In this document: one piece after another, positions 1-11,130 of the stretch
Position numbering within the stretch: position 1 is the first letter of the stretch
How the letters are laid out: each line of letters opens with the position of its first letter
Source of the DNA: Bradyrhizobium sp. SZCCT0148
Lineage (GTDB): Bacteria; Pseudomonadota; Alphaproteobacteria; Rhizobiales; Xanthobacteraceae
Assembly (NCBI RefSeq): GCF_018129985.1
Contig: NZ_JAFCKT010000001.1
Coordinates: 1,426,001-1,490,000, forward strand
Direction: 5' to 3'
DNA: 64,000 bases
The notes under the pieces: model-generated
What the model was told of the DNA's origin: nothing
Database searches by the model: none
What the model saw: the letters and a program-made list of their open reading frames with translations, nothing else
Made by a program: the position numbers and the translations under genes

Positions 1-1283
1 CCGGGTCGGACGAGCTCGGCCTCGATCCCATGGGCCCCAACCAGACCGATACGTTCCTGGTGCTCAAGCCGGCGGCCGAGAGGCAGACGGAGGACCGCGA
101 GGCCCTGCTGCAGAAGCTTCGCGAGGTCCTCACCGGCTTTCCCGGCATCTCGCTCAGCTTCACCCAGCCGATCGACATGCGCGTGCAGGAGATGATCAGC
201 GGCGTGCGCGGCGACGTCGCCGTGAAGATCTTCGGCCCCGACATCGCCAGGCTGAACGAAACCGCGGCGAAGCTGTCGGCGATCCTCTCCGGTATCGACG
301 GTGCCGAGGACGTCTACACCACGCTGAACGAAGGCGCTCAATATTACACGGTTGCGGTCAATCGCATGGAGGCCGGCCGCCTTGGCCTGACCGTGGATTC
401 GATCGTCGCCTCGCTGCGGACCCAGATCGAGGGTCGGGTCATCGGAACCGCGCTCGAGGAAGGGCGTCGTACGCCGATCCTGGTCCGGGGCAGCGAGACG
501 ACGCGGGAAGCGCCGACATTGCTGGCGAGCCTGCCGCTGACGCTGGCGTCGGGACGGCATGTCGCGCTGTCGCAGGTCGCCCGCATCCAGCGCGTGGACG
601 GCCCGGTGAAGATCGACCGCGAGGACGGCGCCCGCATGAGCGTGGTGCGCGCCAACGTCCGCGGTCGCGATATGGTCGGCTTCGTCGAAGCCGCCCAACA
701 CAAGGTGGCGACCGAACTGCCGCTGCCGAGCGGCTATCGGCTGACCTGGGGTGGACAGTTCGAGAATCAGCAGCGCGCCGCCGCACGTCTGTCCGTCGTG
801 GTCCCCGTTGCGGTCGGCCTGATCTTCGTGCTGCTGTTCACCACCTTCGGGGCCATCCGCCAGGCGCTGCTGGTGCTGGTCAACATTCCCTTCGCGCTGA
901 TCGGCGGCGTGTTCGCGCTCGTCGTGACGGGGGAGTATCTGTCGGTGCCGGCCTCGGTCGGATTCATCGCGCTGCTCGGCATCGCCGTGCTCAACGGCGT
1001 CGTGCTGGTCTCCTATTTCAACCAGCTCCGCGCCCACGGCCTTCCCGAAGATCGCATCGTCGTCGAGGGCGCCATGCGCAGGCTTCGGCCGGTGCTGATG
1101 ACCGCGAGCATCACGGCGCTGGGCTTGATCCCGCTGCTGTTCGCCACCGGCCCGGGATCAGAGGTGCAGCGGCCGCTCGCCATCGTCGTGATCGGAGGAC
1201 TGCTGTCCTCCACCCTGCTCACTCTGATTCTGCTCCCGATCCTCTATCGCCGCTATGGCGGGACGCCGAAGGTGACGACATGA
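1..1283 (+). CDS. Efflux RND transporter permease, CzcA/CusA type (C-terminal part)
   Basis: Inner-membrane proton-driven pump subunit of a tripartite heavy-metal efflux system. The reading frame is already open at the window edge, so about the last 427 residues of a protein usually near 1,040 aa are present. The segment around positions 30-60 has the DPMGPNQTDT stretch typical of CzcA/CusA. It is followed by the second porter domain and then a hydrophobic block (from about position 780) with the last transmembrane helices and a LRPVLMT motif. The stop overlaps the start of the DUF3240 gene by 4 bp, so the two are probably co-translated. Metal specificity cannot be read from this part. Confidence 0.93.
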   Translation, partial: GSDELGLDPMGPNQTDTFLVLKPAAERQTEDREALLQKLREVLTGFPGISLSFTQPIDMRVQEMISGVRGDVAVKIFGPDIARLNETAAKLSAILSGIDGAEDVYTTLNEGAQYYTVAVNRMEAGRLGLTVDSIVASLRTQIEGRVIGTALEEGRRTPILVRGSETTREAPTLLASLPLTLASGRHVALSQVARIQRVDGPVKIDREDGARMSVVRANVRGRDMVGFVEAAQHKVATELPLPSGYRLTWGGQFENQQRAAARLSVVVPVAVGLIFVLLFTTFGAIRQALLVLVNIPFALIGGVFALVVTGEYLSVPASVGFIALLGIAVLNGVVLVSYFNQLRAHGLPEDRIVVEGAMRRLRPVLMTASITALGLIPLLFATGPGSEVQRPLAIVVIGGLLSSTLLTLILLPILYRRYGGTPKVTT

Positions 1284-1591
1284 CTGAGCATCCCGTCTGT
1301 CTCACACTGATCGTGCCGCATCTCCTGCGCGAGGAGGTGTTCGACTATCTCACCGAGCAGACCGACCTGGTTTCGGGCTTCACGGCATCCCACGGAGCCG
1401 GTCACGGCACTGAGATCCGCTTGCACACCGCAGCCGAACGCGTGAAGGGCCACGCCGATCAGGCTGTCGTGCAGGTCGTCCTGGCGAGCAGCGATGCCGG
1501 CCGCTTGCTCGACCGGCTGCGGCTGGCCTTCGCCGGAACCAAGCTGGTGTACTGGACGATCCCCGTGACGGAGCTCGGCACGATCGACTGA
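1280..1591 (+). CDS. DUF3240 family protein, partner of the RND metal pump
   Basis: Small soluble protein of 103 aa resembling DUF3240, a PII/CutA-like fold family usually encoded immediately after CzcA-type pumps. The start ATG overlaps the pump stop in an ATGA arrangement. No catalytic motif is visible. A regulatory or metal-sensing role beside the pump is inference from the family and the gene order. Confidence 0.8.
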   Translation: MTEHPVCLTLIVPHLLREEVFDYLTEQTDLVSGFTASHGAGHGTEIRLHTAAERVKGHADQAVVQVVLASSDAGRLLDRLRLAFAGTKLVYWTIPVTELGTID

Positions 1592-1597
1592 GCGGCC

Positions 1598-2458
1598 CTA
1601 CTCTGCCGACGCCCGGGCGTGCCGCTCGGACGATGCCAGTGCGGCAGAATTCAGTTTGCGCCGGCGCCAGATGCTGCCGACCACCAGCACGACGACGACG
1701 CCGAGCGCCGCGCAGAAATATTCGCCGCCGGCACCGCCATGGCCGAACTGCGGCGGGATGCGCAGGGCACCGAGCATGCTGTCGAGCGAGGCGCCGAACG
1801 GTCCTTCGAACAGCGTGTGCAGCCTGGGCGCAACGCCCGGATCGGTCGCCATCACCTCGCCGGCGATCCAGCCGAGCAGCGCCGCACCGGCCCAGACCAG
1901 CACCGGCAGCTTTTCGAGCAACGCCATGATCAGCGCCGCACCGGCCACGATCAGCGGCACGCTGATGGCAAGGCCGAGGATCAGCAGCGGCACGCTGCCA
2001 TTGGCGGCCGCGGCGACCGCAATGACGTTGTCGAGCGACATGACGATGTCGGCGACAACGACGATCTGCACGGCCTGCCACAGATGCGAGGCGGACTCGA
2101 CGTCGTCTTCGTCCTCGTTTTCCGGAACCAGCAGCTTGGCCGCGATCACGATCAGCGCGAGACCGCCGATCAGCTTGAGATACGGCAACTCCATCAGGGT
2201 TGCGACGATGCCGGTAAAGATGATCCGCAGCAGCACCGCGGCGCCGGCACCGAAGATCATGCCCCACAGGCGATGTCGCGGCGAGAGGCCGCGGCAGGCG
2301 AGCGCGATCACCAGCGCGTTGTCACCGGACAAGAGGATGTTGATCCAGATGATCTTGCCAACCGCAATCCAGAAGGTCGGTTCGGCCATCTCGGTGCGAA
2401 ACTGGGTGAAGAATGCCCCGATCGTGGCGGGATCGAAGATCTGCCAAAGCCAGTTCAC
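1598..2458 (-). CDS. TerC family integral membrane protein
   Basis: Polytopic membrane protein of 286 aa in the TerC/YjbE family, implicated in metal ion (manganese) homeostasis or tellurite resistance. Helix 1 carries SGDNALVIALA and a later helix carries MSLDNVIAVAAAA. These paired acidic/Asn motifs are the family hallmark. An acidic loop (NEDEDD) lies in the middle of the protein. The start is GTG, with AAGGA about 8 nt upstream. It converges on the DUF3240 gene with only 6 bp between them. Confidence 0.88.
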   Translation of the reverse strand: MNWLWQIFDPATIGAFFTQFRTEMAEPTFWIAVGKIIWINILLSGDNALVIALACRGLSPRHRLWGMIFGAGAAVLLRIIFTGIVATLMELPYLKLIGGLALIVIAAKLLVPENEDEDDVESASHLWQAVQIVVVADIVMSLDNVIAVAAAANGSVPLLILGLAISVPLIVAGAALIMALLEKLPVLVWAGAALLGWIAGEVMATDPGVAPRLHTLFEGPFGASLDSMLGALRIPPQFGHGGAGGEYFCAALGVVVVLVVGSIWRRRKLNSAALASSERHARASAE

Positions 2459-2499
2459 AATAAGTCCTTTCGCCCGGTCTTTGAATTACGGCTGATGGA

Positions 2500-2922
2500 T
2501 CAGCCGACGATCTCGTTGCCCGAGAAGAACTGCGCGATCTCGATCGCGGCGGTCTCCGGCGCATCCGAGCCGTGCGCGGAATTCTCGCCGATCGACTTGG
2601 CGTAAAGCTTGCGGATGGTGCCGTCGGCGGCCTTGGCCGGGTCGGTCGCGCCCATCGTGTCGCGATATTTGGCAACGGCGTTCTCGCCTTCGAGCACCTG
2701 GACGACCACGGGGCCCGAGGTCATGAACTCGACGAGTTCACCGAAGAACGGCCGCGCCTTGTGGACGGCATAGAAGGTCTCGGCCTGTTCCTTGGTCATG
2801 CGGATGCGCTTCTGCGCGACGATGCGCAGGCCCGCCTTTTCGATCACGGCGTTGACGGCGCCGGTCAGGTTACGGGCGGTCGCGTCGGGCTTGATGATCG
2901 AGAAAGTGCGTTCGATGGCCAT
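2500..2922 (-). CDS. ndk: Nucleoside diphosphate kinase
   Basis: Transfers the gamma phosphate from ATP to NDPs through a phosphohistidine. The 140-aa length is standard. The N-terminus TFSIIKPDA and the active-site stretch GENSAHGSD (His117) are intact. An AAGGA ribosome site precedes the ATG. It lies upstream of and codirectional with the TerC gene, about 40 bp apart. Confidence 0.97.
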   Translation of the reverse strand: MAIERTFSIIKPDATARNLTGAVNAVIEKAGLRIVAQKRIRMTKEQAETFYAVHKARPFFGELVEFMTSGPVVVQVLEGENAVAKYRDTMGATDPAKAADGTIRKLYAKSIGENSAHGSDAPETAAIEIAQFFSGNEIVG

Positions 2923-3235
2923 AATCTTGTCCTTGGGAAGAATAGCGGTGGTTGGCGAGTTGCCGGGCTTATATCGGCGCCTTTGTCATCCGGCAAGCGA
3001 CCGCCGGGGTGACGTCACAGGCGCTTCGCCGCAGGACCGGAGGTGCGGTTTCGACGTGGATTACGACAATTTCACCCAGATGAACCCATTCTGAAGGCGC
3101 CGTCAGGATTCGGTTCAGCCTCACCGGCATAGGGTTGGGCCCATCGAAACCGAAGCCTGATCATCGGGCGGACCGTTTCGGAGGCCTTTCCATCGGACGC
3201 GATAGCCCCGCGCCGGCAGTTTTGAGGAGATCACC
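2923..3235. other. Intergenic region, divergent promoters
   Basis: A 313-bp gap between ndk (minus) and the small secreted protein gene (plus). It must carry both promoters. I see no gene, strong repeat or convincing -35/-10 pair. Confidence 0.5.
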
Positions 3236-3490
3236 ATGTTGAGGAAACTTTCGCTTGCCGCTGTCGCTGCGGTTGCGCTGGGTGCCGCGGTGGCGCCGAC
3301 CTCGGCTTCGGCCCACTGGCATGGCGGCGGCCCGGGTTGGCACGGCGGTGGCGGCTGGCACGGCGGCTACCGTTGGGGCGGACCGCGCTTCTATGCCCCC
3401 GTCTCCTACGGTTATGGAGGCTGCTACGTGCGCCGGCTGGTCCCGACCCCCTGGGGACCCCGCTGGCGGATGGTCAACCGCTGCTACTGA
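3236..3490 (+). CDS. Small secreted Gly/His/Trp-rich protein
   Basis: A protein of 84 aa with a clear Sec signal peptide (positively charged start, Ala/Val-rich core, ASA cleavage site near residue 26). The mature part is rich in Gly, His, Trp and Tyr, with repeated WHGG units, and ends in a segment with two Cys (CYVRR and NRCY). GAGGAGA lies just before the ATG and a terminator follows. Such short exported proteins are common in Bradyrhizobium. No function is known to me. The His-rich segment could bind metal, but that is speculation. Confidence 0.75.
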   Translation: MLRKLSLAAVAAVALGAAVAPTSASAHWHGGGPGWHGGGGWHGGYRWGGPRFYAPVSYGYGGCYVRRLVPTPWGPRWRMVNRCY

Positions 3491-3518
3491 GCCCGACAGC
3501 ACCTTCCTGAAGACCGAC

Positions 3519-3544
3519 AGGTACCTGCGCCCCCACAGGTACCT
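3519..3544. repeat. Inverted repeat around two GGTACC sites
   Basis: AGGTACCTG and CAGGTACCT form a 9-bp perfect inverted repeat with an 8-nt spacer. It sits between the stop of the small secreted protein gene and its terminator, so it may form a second 3' hairpin on the same transcript. Confidence 0.5.
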
Positions 3545-3551
3545 TCCAAGA

Positions 3552-3590
3552 GAAGCCCCGGCGATCCCCCCGCCGGGGCTTCGCATTTTG
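3552..3590 (+). terminator. Rho-independent terminator
   Basis: A perfect 12-bp GC-rich stem (GAAGCCCCGGCG with its complement) and a 7-nt loop are followed by GCATTTTG. It lies about 60 bp past the small secreted protein gene on the plus strand. Confidence 0.8.
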
Positions 3591-3715
3591 AGCGGACATG
3601 CCTGGAATCATGCAATTTTGACGAGAATGCCGGCATTGCCCGAAAGCGGCGAAACTATTTTGGGGGTCAATGACTTGGTACCGTATCCTGACTATGAACA
3701 CACGGAACCAAGGCT

Positions 3716-3889
3716 ATGGCTGGCGCTTTTGCCAATGACAGCGAGCAGATCGACCGCCGCACCAGTCGCTCGATTCGCGATGCCGTCGGCGAACGTCTCC
3801 AGCAGCGCCTGCGTCCCGAATCCCAGCTTCCGAGCCATCTGGAGCAGCTCATGAATGAGCTACGGCAGCGCGACCGCGACGCTCATTGA
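3716..3889 (+). CDS. Small charged hypothetical protein (57 aa)
   Basis: A reading frame of 57 codons beginning MAGAFANDSEQIDRR and ending LMNELRQRDRDAH. It is strongly charged and predicted helical, with Arg/Gln/Glu-rich character. Codon third positions are GC-rich as in neighbouring genes, and it lies 52 bp upstream of the ABC-F gene in the same direction. I recognise the style as a conserved rhizobial small protein but know no function. No clear ribosome site is visible. Confidence 0.6.
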   Translation: MAGAFANDSEQIDRRTSRSIRDAVGERLQQRLRPESQLPSHLEQLMNELRQRDRDAH

Positions 3890-3941
3890 GCGGGTGCGAA
3901 AAACGGGTTGCGTTCGACGCGCCTTGCGGTGACAAGGCCGC

Positions 3942-5807
<1,866 letters not shown>

Positions 5808-5852
5808 CCCATGTGCGCCGGCTCAGGCGCAGCTTGCACGCTGAAGCCTGGG

Positions 5853-5905
5853 TCCCGGCCCAGCGTTGCGTCGTTTCATGCCGCGCCGCGTCCGGGACGC
5901 GGGCA
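5853..5905. repeat. REP-like dispersed element, copy a
   Basis: TGGGTCCCGGCCCAGCG to CGCGTCCGGGACGCGGG, between the ABC-F and lipoprotein genes. It is similar in reverse orientation to the element at 25080-25150. Confidence 0.45.
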
Positions 5906-5910
5906 TTTCA

Positions 5911-6441
5911 TTACGCGTGCTTCTTCTTCGGCTTGGCTGCCTTCGGCACCGGCTGCGGATCGGGATTGCCCTCGATCGACGACAGGCGCCCCGCCGTGAA
6001 GGTGTAGATGCCGGCGCGCGGCCCCGTGGACCAGGTGACGACGGCAACGCGACGGCCGGCGCCATCATTTGAAAGATTGACGTTCGACGGCGCGCCGATG
6101 CCGCGCACCACGTCGCATTCGGTGTGGCCGAGCGCGACGGTGCCCCCCATCGGAGCCGGCGCCGTCGTCGAGGCATTGGCATCGGCCGGCCCGGGAGGTG
6201 GCGTCATGCCGGGACAGGCGCCGTCGGCGCTGACGAGATCCTCAGCTCCGACCGGCTTGTCGGGGGTCAGCGGCGGCGACTCGATCGAGATGTTCTTGAT
6301 GAACAGCCGGCTCGGCGTGTTGAACCATTGTGCGTCCTTGGCGGACGCGAGCAGGTCGGTCCCGCCGGAGCAGCCCGCAACCAGAGGCCCGACGGCAGCC
6401 AACGCGATGATGAGCGAGCTGGGAAGCTTTTGATGTCGCAC
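5911..6441 (-). CDS. Putative lipoprotein of unknown function
   Basis: A 176-aa protein with an N-terminal signal and the lipobox LVAGC (Cys about residue 24), so it is probably a lipid-anchored envelope protein. A proline/alanine-rich low-complexity stretch follows near residues 75-100. A compact C-terminal domain (GHTECDVVRGIGAPSNV onward) resembles small SmpA/OmlA-like repeats in layout. It ends in a Lys/Pro-rich tail. I do not recognise a specific family. Confidence 0.7.
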   Translation of the reverse strand: MRHQKLPSSLIIALAAVGPLVAGCSGGTDLLASAKDAQWFNTPSRLFIKNISIESPPLTPDKPVGAEDLVSADGACPGMTPPPGPADANASTTAPAPMGGTVALGHTECDVVRGIGAPSNVNLSNDGAGRRVAVVTWSTGPRAGIYTFTAGRLSSIEGNPDPQPVPKAAKPKKKHA

Positions 6442-6569
6442 GATAAACCAAATTCCCCGCGTGAAGGACCAGCCCTAAGCGTTTGTTCCAACATCACTTT
6501 GCGGCACGAAGGTGACAAAAGCCAGCATCGCCCGAAAAGTCAAAATTATCATTAATTTGCGAACGACCG

Positions 6570-7022
6570 CTAATTCCGACGCTGCCACCGGCCCCGCTCG
6601 TCGGCTTGCCAATAAGTGACATCAAATCCCCGCGCCTTGCAATCCGTCCACGCATTGCGGGCGAGCGCAAGGGCATCCGGATCGTCGCCGTTGAACAGAA
6701 GCACCATGCGCTCATAGCCCTGCGTGTCCTGCGGCAGGGCTGCGTTGTCGACCAGGAATCTAACATGGGCACCGTTGGGGTTGCCCTCCTCGATCGCCAG
6801 CACGATCGGCTGATCGGCAGCATCGTCCACGCGCCAAGTCGCGTGAGGCAGGAAGGAATCGTCGCGATAGGTCCACAAATGTGCGTCGAGCGCGTCGGCG
6901 CGCTCCTCCGAGGTCGACTGCACCACGACACGCCAACCGCGCTCGAGCGATTTCTCGAGAAGCGGCGGCAACACGTTCTCCACCGTCATGTTTTGCAAAT
7001 GATAGAACAGGACTTCAGTCAT
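6570..7022 (-). CDS. holC: DNA polymerase III subunit chi
   Basis: Clamp-loader accessory subunit that links the polymerase to SSB-coated DNA. The 150-aa length fits alphaproteobacterial chi. Matching features are the N-terminal EVLFYHLQ, the Trp-rich YRDDSFLPHATW segment and the ERMVLLFNGDD core. It starts 6 bp after the pepA stop on the same strand. The pepA-holC order is widespread, so the two are probably one operon. Confidence 0.92.
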   Translation of the reverse strand: MTEVLFYHLQNMTVENVLPPLLEKSLERGWRVVVQSTSEERADALDAHLWTYRDDSFLPHATWRVDDAADQPIVLAIEEGNPNGAHVRFLVDNAALPQDTQGYERMVLLFNGDDPDALALARNAWTDCKARGFDVTYWQADERGRWQRRN

Positions 7023-7028
7023 CTCGGA

Positions 7029-8528
7029 TCAGTTGCGCTCGTAATGGTCGGCGACCAGGCGGTCGAGCAGGCGGACGCCATAGCCGCTTGCCCAACTCTG
7101 GTTGATGTCGGTCTTCGGCGCGCCCATGGCGGTGCCGGCGATGTCGAGATGGGCCCAAGGCGTGCCGTCGACGAAGCGCTGCAGGAACTGCGCCGCGGTG
7201 ATCGAGCCGCCATGGCGGCCGCCCGTGTTCTTCATGTCGGCGAACTGGGAATCGATCAGCTTGTCGTATTCGGGACCAAGCGGCATGCGCCAAACTTTGT
7301 CCCCGGTCTCGATGCCGGCCGTCAGCAGGCGTTCGGCGAGTTCGTCATTGTTGGAGAACATGCCGGCGTGCTCGGTGCCGAGCGCGACCACGATCGCACC
7401 GGTCAGCGTCGCGAGGTCCACCATGAATTTCGGCTTCACCTTTTTGGCGACGTACCAGAGCACGTCGGCCAATACGAGGCGGCCCTCCGCGTCGGTGTTG
7501 ATGATCTCGATGGTCTGGCCCGACATCGAGGTGACGATGTCACCGGGGCGTTGAGCATTGCCGTCGGGCATGTTCTCGACCAGGCCGATGGCGCCGACCA
7601 CGTTGGCCTTGGCCTTGCGGGCGGCGAGTGCGTGCATCAGGCCGACGACGCAGGCCGCGCCCCCCATATCCCCCTTCATGTCTTCCATGCTGCCGGCCGG
7701 CTTGATCGAAATGCCGCCGGTGTCGAAGCAGACGCCCTTGCCGATGAAGCTCACCGGCGCCTCGCCCTTCTTGCCGCCGTCCCAACGCATGATCACGGTG
7801 CGGCTCGGCCGCGCCGAGCCCTGGCCGACGCCGAGCAGCGCGCCCATGCCGAGCTTCTGCATCGCCTTGACGTCGAGCACCTCGACCTTGACGCCGAGCT
7901 TGCGGAGTTGACTGGCGCGGCGCGCAAATTCCTCGGGGAAGAGCACGTTCGGCGGCTCGTTGACGAGGTCGCGCGCGATAATCACGCCGTCGACGACATG
8001 GCCGGCCGAGGCGAACGCCTTCTTCGCGGCGGCGGCATCGCCGACCGCAAGCGAGATGTCGGCGCGCGAACCGCCCTCCTCGCCGTCTTTCTTCTTGGTC
8101 TTGTAGCGGTCGAACTTGTAGGCGCGCAGGCGCAGGCCCGAGGCGATCGCAACCGCCTGCTCGCTCGTCATCGCACCATTGGGGAGTTCCGCCATGATGG
8201 TCATGGCGGCCGCTCCCGCGGCAAGCTTGCCCGCTGCGACCCCGCCGAATTTGAGGAAATCGTTCGCCTTCAGCCCCGCCCCCTTGCCGGCGCCGATCAC
8301 CAACAGGCGGGTGGCCTTCACCCCTTCCGGCGCCAGGATGTCCAGCGCAGCCCCGGTCTTGCCCTTGAAGGCGGCAGCGGCGGCCGCGCGCTTCACAAGT
8401 TCGACAGCGCCGCCCAGCGCCTTGGCCGTCGCCGGACCGACCTTCAGACTGTCGTCGCAGAACACGACCAGGATGCCACGGGCGGCAGAAGACAGTGGGA
8501 CGAAGCCGACCTTGATGGCATCGGACAT
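7029..8528 (-). CDS. pepA: Leucyl aminopeptidase
   Basis: Cytosolic M17 metallo-aminopeptidase that removes N-terminal residues from peptides. The 499-aa length is standard. The C-terminal catalytic domain shows the metal-binding segment [15 protein letters not shown] and the family signature [18 protein letters not shown] lies 8 nt before the ATG. It is the first gene of the pepA-holC pair. Confidence 0.97.
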   Translation of the reverse strand: MSDAIKVGFVPLSSAARGILVVFCDDSLKVGPATAKALGGAVELVKRAAAAAAFKGKTGAALDILAPEGVKATRLLVIGAGKGAGLKANDFLKFGGVAAGKLAAGAAAMTIMAELPNGAMTSEQAVAIASGLRLRAYKFDRYKTKKKDGEEGGSRADISLAVGDAAAAKKAFASAGHVVDGVIIARDLVNEPPNVLFPEEFARRASQLRKLGVKVEVLDVKAMQKLGMGALLGVGQGSARPSRTVIMRWDGGKKGEAPVSFIGKGVCFDTGGISIKPAGSMEDMKGDMGGAACVVGLMHALAARKAKANVVGAIGLVENMPDGNAQRPGDIVTSMSGQTIEIINTDAEGRLVLADVLWYVAKKVKPKFMVDLATLTGAIVVALGTEHAGMFSNNDELAERLLTAGIETGDKVWRMPLGPEYDKLIDSQFADMKNTGGRHGGSITAAQFLQRFVDGTPWAHLDIAGTAMGAPKTDINQSWASGYGVRLLDRLVADHYERN

Positions 8529-8866
8529 GGGTAACTCCTTTAAAAAGCTTGGTCTTTTTGCGGTTCAGGGCCCCTGGCCAAGGCCAGACCTGAACGACGA
8601 TTCACTGAGCCATGTGCACTATGGGCCACCGCCCCGGCAGATGCCAAGCACCCCCGTGGCCGCAAGGTCACAACGAGGGAAATATTAACCATATATTGAG
8701 GGTGCCACGGGGCAGCCATTTTGTTGACGGATCAAAGGGATGGTAGTGAGAGACTGAGCTGGCGGAAGAGGCGCTGGCCAACCTTGGGGATCCCCTGATC
8801 GGGGATTGGTTGGGCAGCGGAATTTCGGCCGACATTGGGGACTTGGTGGGGTTCGTGCGGTAGCGC
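8529..8866. other. Intergenic region between pepA and the lpt operon
   Basis: A 338-bp divergent promoter region. It contains an AT-rich patch near 8681-8697, conspicuous against the GC-rich surroundings and a plausible promoter core. I see no gene or strong palindrome. Confidence 0.5.
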
Positions 8867-10036
8867 ATGGGGTCGATCGACAGGTATATCTTCCGCACGA
8901 CGCTGGCGTCGTTTGCGCTGATCCTGGTCAGCCTTACCGGCGTGATCTGGATTACGCAGGCGTTGCGCGGCATCGACCTGATGACGAGCCAGGGTCAGAC
9001 CATCCTCACCTTCCTCGGTATCACCAGCCTCGTCGTGCCGGCGCTCGTCCTGATCATTTCGCCGATCGCGCTGATGATCGCGATCTCGCACACGCTGAAC
9101 AAGCTCGCGACCGATTCCGAGATCATCGTGATGAATGCCGCCGGCCTGTCGCCGATCCGGCTGTTCCTTCCGTTCTTCTACGCCACCTGCGTGGTGGCGC
9201 TGCTGGTGGGCTTCATCGCGGCCTATCTCGCCCCCGACGGCATGCGGCGGATCAAGCAGTGGGATGCCGAGATCACCGCGGACGTGCTCACCAACATCCT
9301 GCAGCCCGGCCGCTTCGCCCAGCTCGACCAGAATCTCACGATCCGGATTCGCGAACGCCAGCCCGGCGGCATCCTTGCCGGCATCTTCATCGACGACCGC
9401 CGCGATCCCCATGAGCGCGTCTCGATTGTCGCCGAGCACGGCGAGGTCGTGAAGAACGAGACCGGCTCGTTCCTGGTGCTGGAGACCGGCAATCTCCAGC
9501 GCTTCGAGGCGGGCAAGCGCGATCCCGCGCTGGTGGCCTTCGGCCGCTACGGCTTCGACATGTCGAAGTTCTCCAACCAGGGCCGCGACGTCACCCTCGG
9601 CATCCGCGAGCGCTATCTCTGGGAGCTGCTTTCGCCGTCCGACAACGACCCCGTCTACAAGCAGATTCCCGGCCAGTTCCGCTCGGCCCTGCATGACAGC
9701 CTGCTCGCGCCGATCTATCCCTTCGCGTTCGCCGTGCTGACCTTCGCCTTCCTCGGTGCGCCCCGCACCACTCGCCAGAGCCGCAATTTCTCGATCGGCG
9801 GTTCGGTCGTCGCGGTGTTCGGCCTGCGCATGGCCGGCTTTGCATGCTCGGTGATGGCGGTGAAGTCATCGAGCCCGGTGCTGGTCCAATACGCAATGGT
9901 CTTTGGCGCCATCGGCGTCGGGTTGTGGATGATCATCGGCGGCGTCGTGGTCGAGCCGCCCCCTGGCCTCATGGAAGCCATCAACAGGTCGAATGCACGC
10001 ATTGCGCGGCTATTCGGACGGCCGGCCACCGCATGA
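8867..10036 (+). CDS. lptF: LPS export ABC transporter permease LptF
   Basis: Inner-membrane subunit of the LptB2FG complex that extracts lipopolysaccharide from the inner membrane and drives it to LptC/LptA. It has 389 aa with the expected two N-terminal helices, a periplasmic beta-jellyroll region (about residues 130-270) and a C-terminal helix group. The start MGSIDRYIFRT is typical of LptF. Its stop overlaps the lptG start by 4 bp (ATGA). Confidence 0.94.
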   Translation: MGSIDRYIFRTTLASFALILVSLTGVIWITQALRGIDLMTSQGQTILTFLGITSLVVPALVLIISPIALMIAISHTLNKLATDSEIIVMNAAGLSPIRLFLPFFYATCVVALLVGFIAAYLAPDGMRRIKQWDAEITADVLTNILQPGRFAQLDQNLTIRIRERQPGGILAGIFIDDRRDPHERVSIVAEHGEVVKNETGSFLVLETGNLQRFEAGKRDPALVAFGRYGFDMSKFSNQGRDVTLGIRERYLWELLSPSDNDPVYKQIPGQFRSALHDSLLAPIYPFAFAVLTFAFLGAPRTTRQSRNFSIGGSVVAVFGLRMAGFACSVMAVKSSSPVLVQYAMVFGAIGVGLWMIIGGVVVEPPPGLMEAINRSNARIARLFGRPATA

Positions 10037-11130
10037 GCATGCTCACCAACACACTCGGACGCTACTTCGCCGGCCGCTTCGTGGTCGCGGCGCTCGGCGT
10101 ATTCCTGGGCATTTTCCTGCTGCTCGTGCTGGTCGACTACATCGAGATGGTGCGCAAGACCTCGGGGCTGGCGTCCGCCTCGGCGCTGATGGTGGCCGAG
10201 ACCTCTCTGTTCCGAGTGCCGCAGCTGCTGGAGAAGCTGACGCCGTTCTGCATGCTGATCGGCGCCATGACCTGCTATCTTGCCCTCTCCCGCCGCCTCG
10301 AGCTCGTGGTTGCACGCGCCGCCGGCATCTCGGCTTGGCAGTTCATTTCCCCGGCGCTCGGCAGTGCGCTCCTGATCGGGGTGATCGCGACGATCGCCTA
10401 CAATCCGATGTCGGCAAACCTGCGCGAGCTCTCCAAGCGCATGGAAGCCGAGCTGTTCGGCTCGGCCCCCGGCGGCGGCGTTCAGGACGCCTCCGGGTTC
10501 TGGCTCAATCAGCTGACCAGCGACGGCCAGACCATCATCAACGCCGCGCGCAGTGAGCAGCAGGGCGTCCGACTCACCGGCCTGACGCTGTTCCGCTTTG
10601 ACACAGACAGCCATTTCAAGGAGCGGGTCGAGGCGCGCGAGGCGACATTGGAGGCGGGTCACTGGCTGTTCAAATCCGTTCGCCGATTCTCGTTGGACTC
10701 CCCGCCGATCGACCAGGCCACCCTGGAGATTCCGACGACGCTGACCGAGGCCCAGGTCCGCAACAGTTTTTCCACCCCCGAGACTGTGTCCTTTTGGCAA
10801 CTACCGAGCTACATCCGCTCCTCCGAGAGCTCGGGCTTCGCGACAGCAGGATACCGACTCCAGTATCAGAAGCTTCTGGCACAGCCGTTTTTGCTGGCCG
10901 CCATGGTGATGCTCGCGGCCTCGGTGTCGTTGCGCTTCTTCCGGATGGGCGGCGTGCAGAAGATGGTTTTGAGTGGCGTGGGCGCAGGCTTTCTGCTCTA
11001 CGTTCTGTCGAAAGTGACTGAAGACTTGAGCAAGGCTGAGTTGATGCATCCGATCGCTGCGGCGTGGTTGCCCGCGGTGGTGGGCGGCCTCACCGGCTTT
11101 TTGGCCTTGTTGTACCAGGAGGACGGTTAG
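10033..11130 (+). CDS. lptG: LPS export ABC transporter permease LptG
   Basis: Second permease of the LPS extractor, 365 aa. It begins MSMLTNTLGRYFAGRF and has the same helix-jellyroll-helix layout as LptF. I chose the ATG that overlaps the lptF stop rather than in-frame starts inside lptF. The C-terminus LPAVVGGLTGFLALLY forms the last membrane helix. The TAG stop shares one base with the GTG start of lptD. Confidence 0.94.
   Translation: MSMLTNTLGRYFAGRFVVAALGVFLGIFLLLVLVDYIEMVRKTSGLASASALMVAETSLFRVPQLLEKLTPFCMLIGAMTCYLALSRRLELVVARAAGISAWQFISPALGSALLIGVIATIAYNPMSANLRELSKRMEAELFGSAPGGGVQDASGFWLNQLTSDGQTIINAARSEQQGVRLTGLTLFRFDTDSHFKERVEAREATLEAGHWLFKSVRRFSLDSPPIDQATLEIPTTLTEAQVRNSFSTPETVSFWQLPSYIRSSESSGFATAGYRLQYQKLLAQPFLLAAMVMLAASVSLRFFRMGGVQKMVLSGVGAGFLLYVLSKVTEDLSKAELMHPIAAAWLPAVVGGLTGFLALLYQEDG

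Noticed and set aside
6606..8534. A 642-codon plus-strand frame opposite holC and pepA
   Set aside because: pepA and holC are clear on the minus strand. The opposing product is repetitive Asp/Arg/Val composition without motifs.
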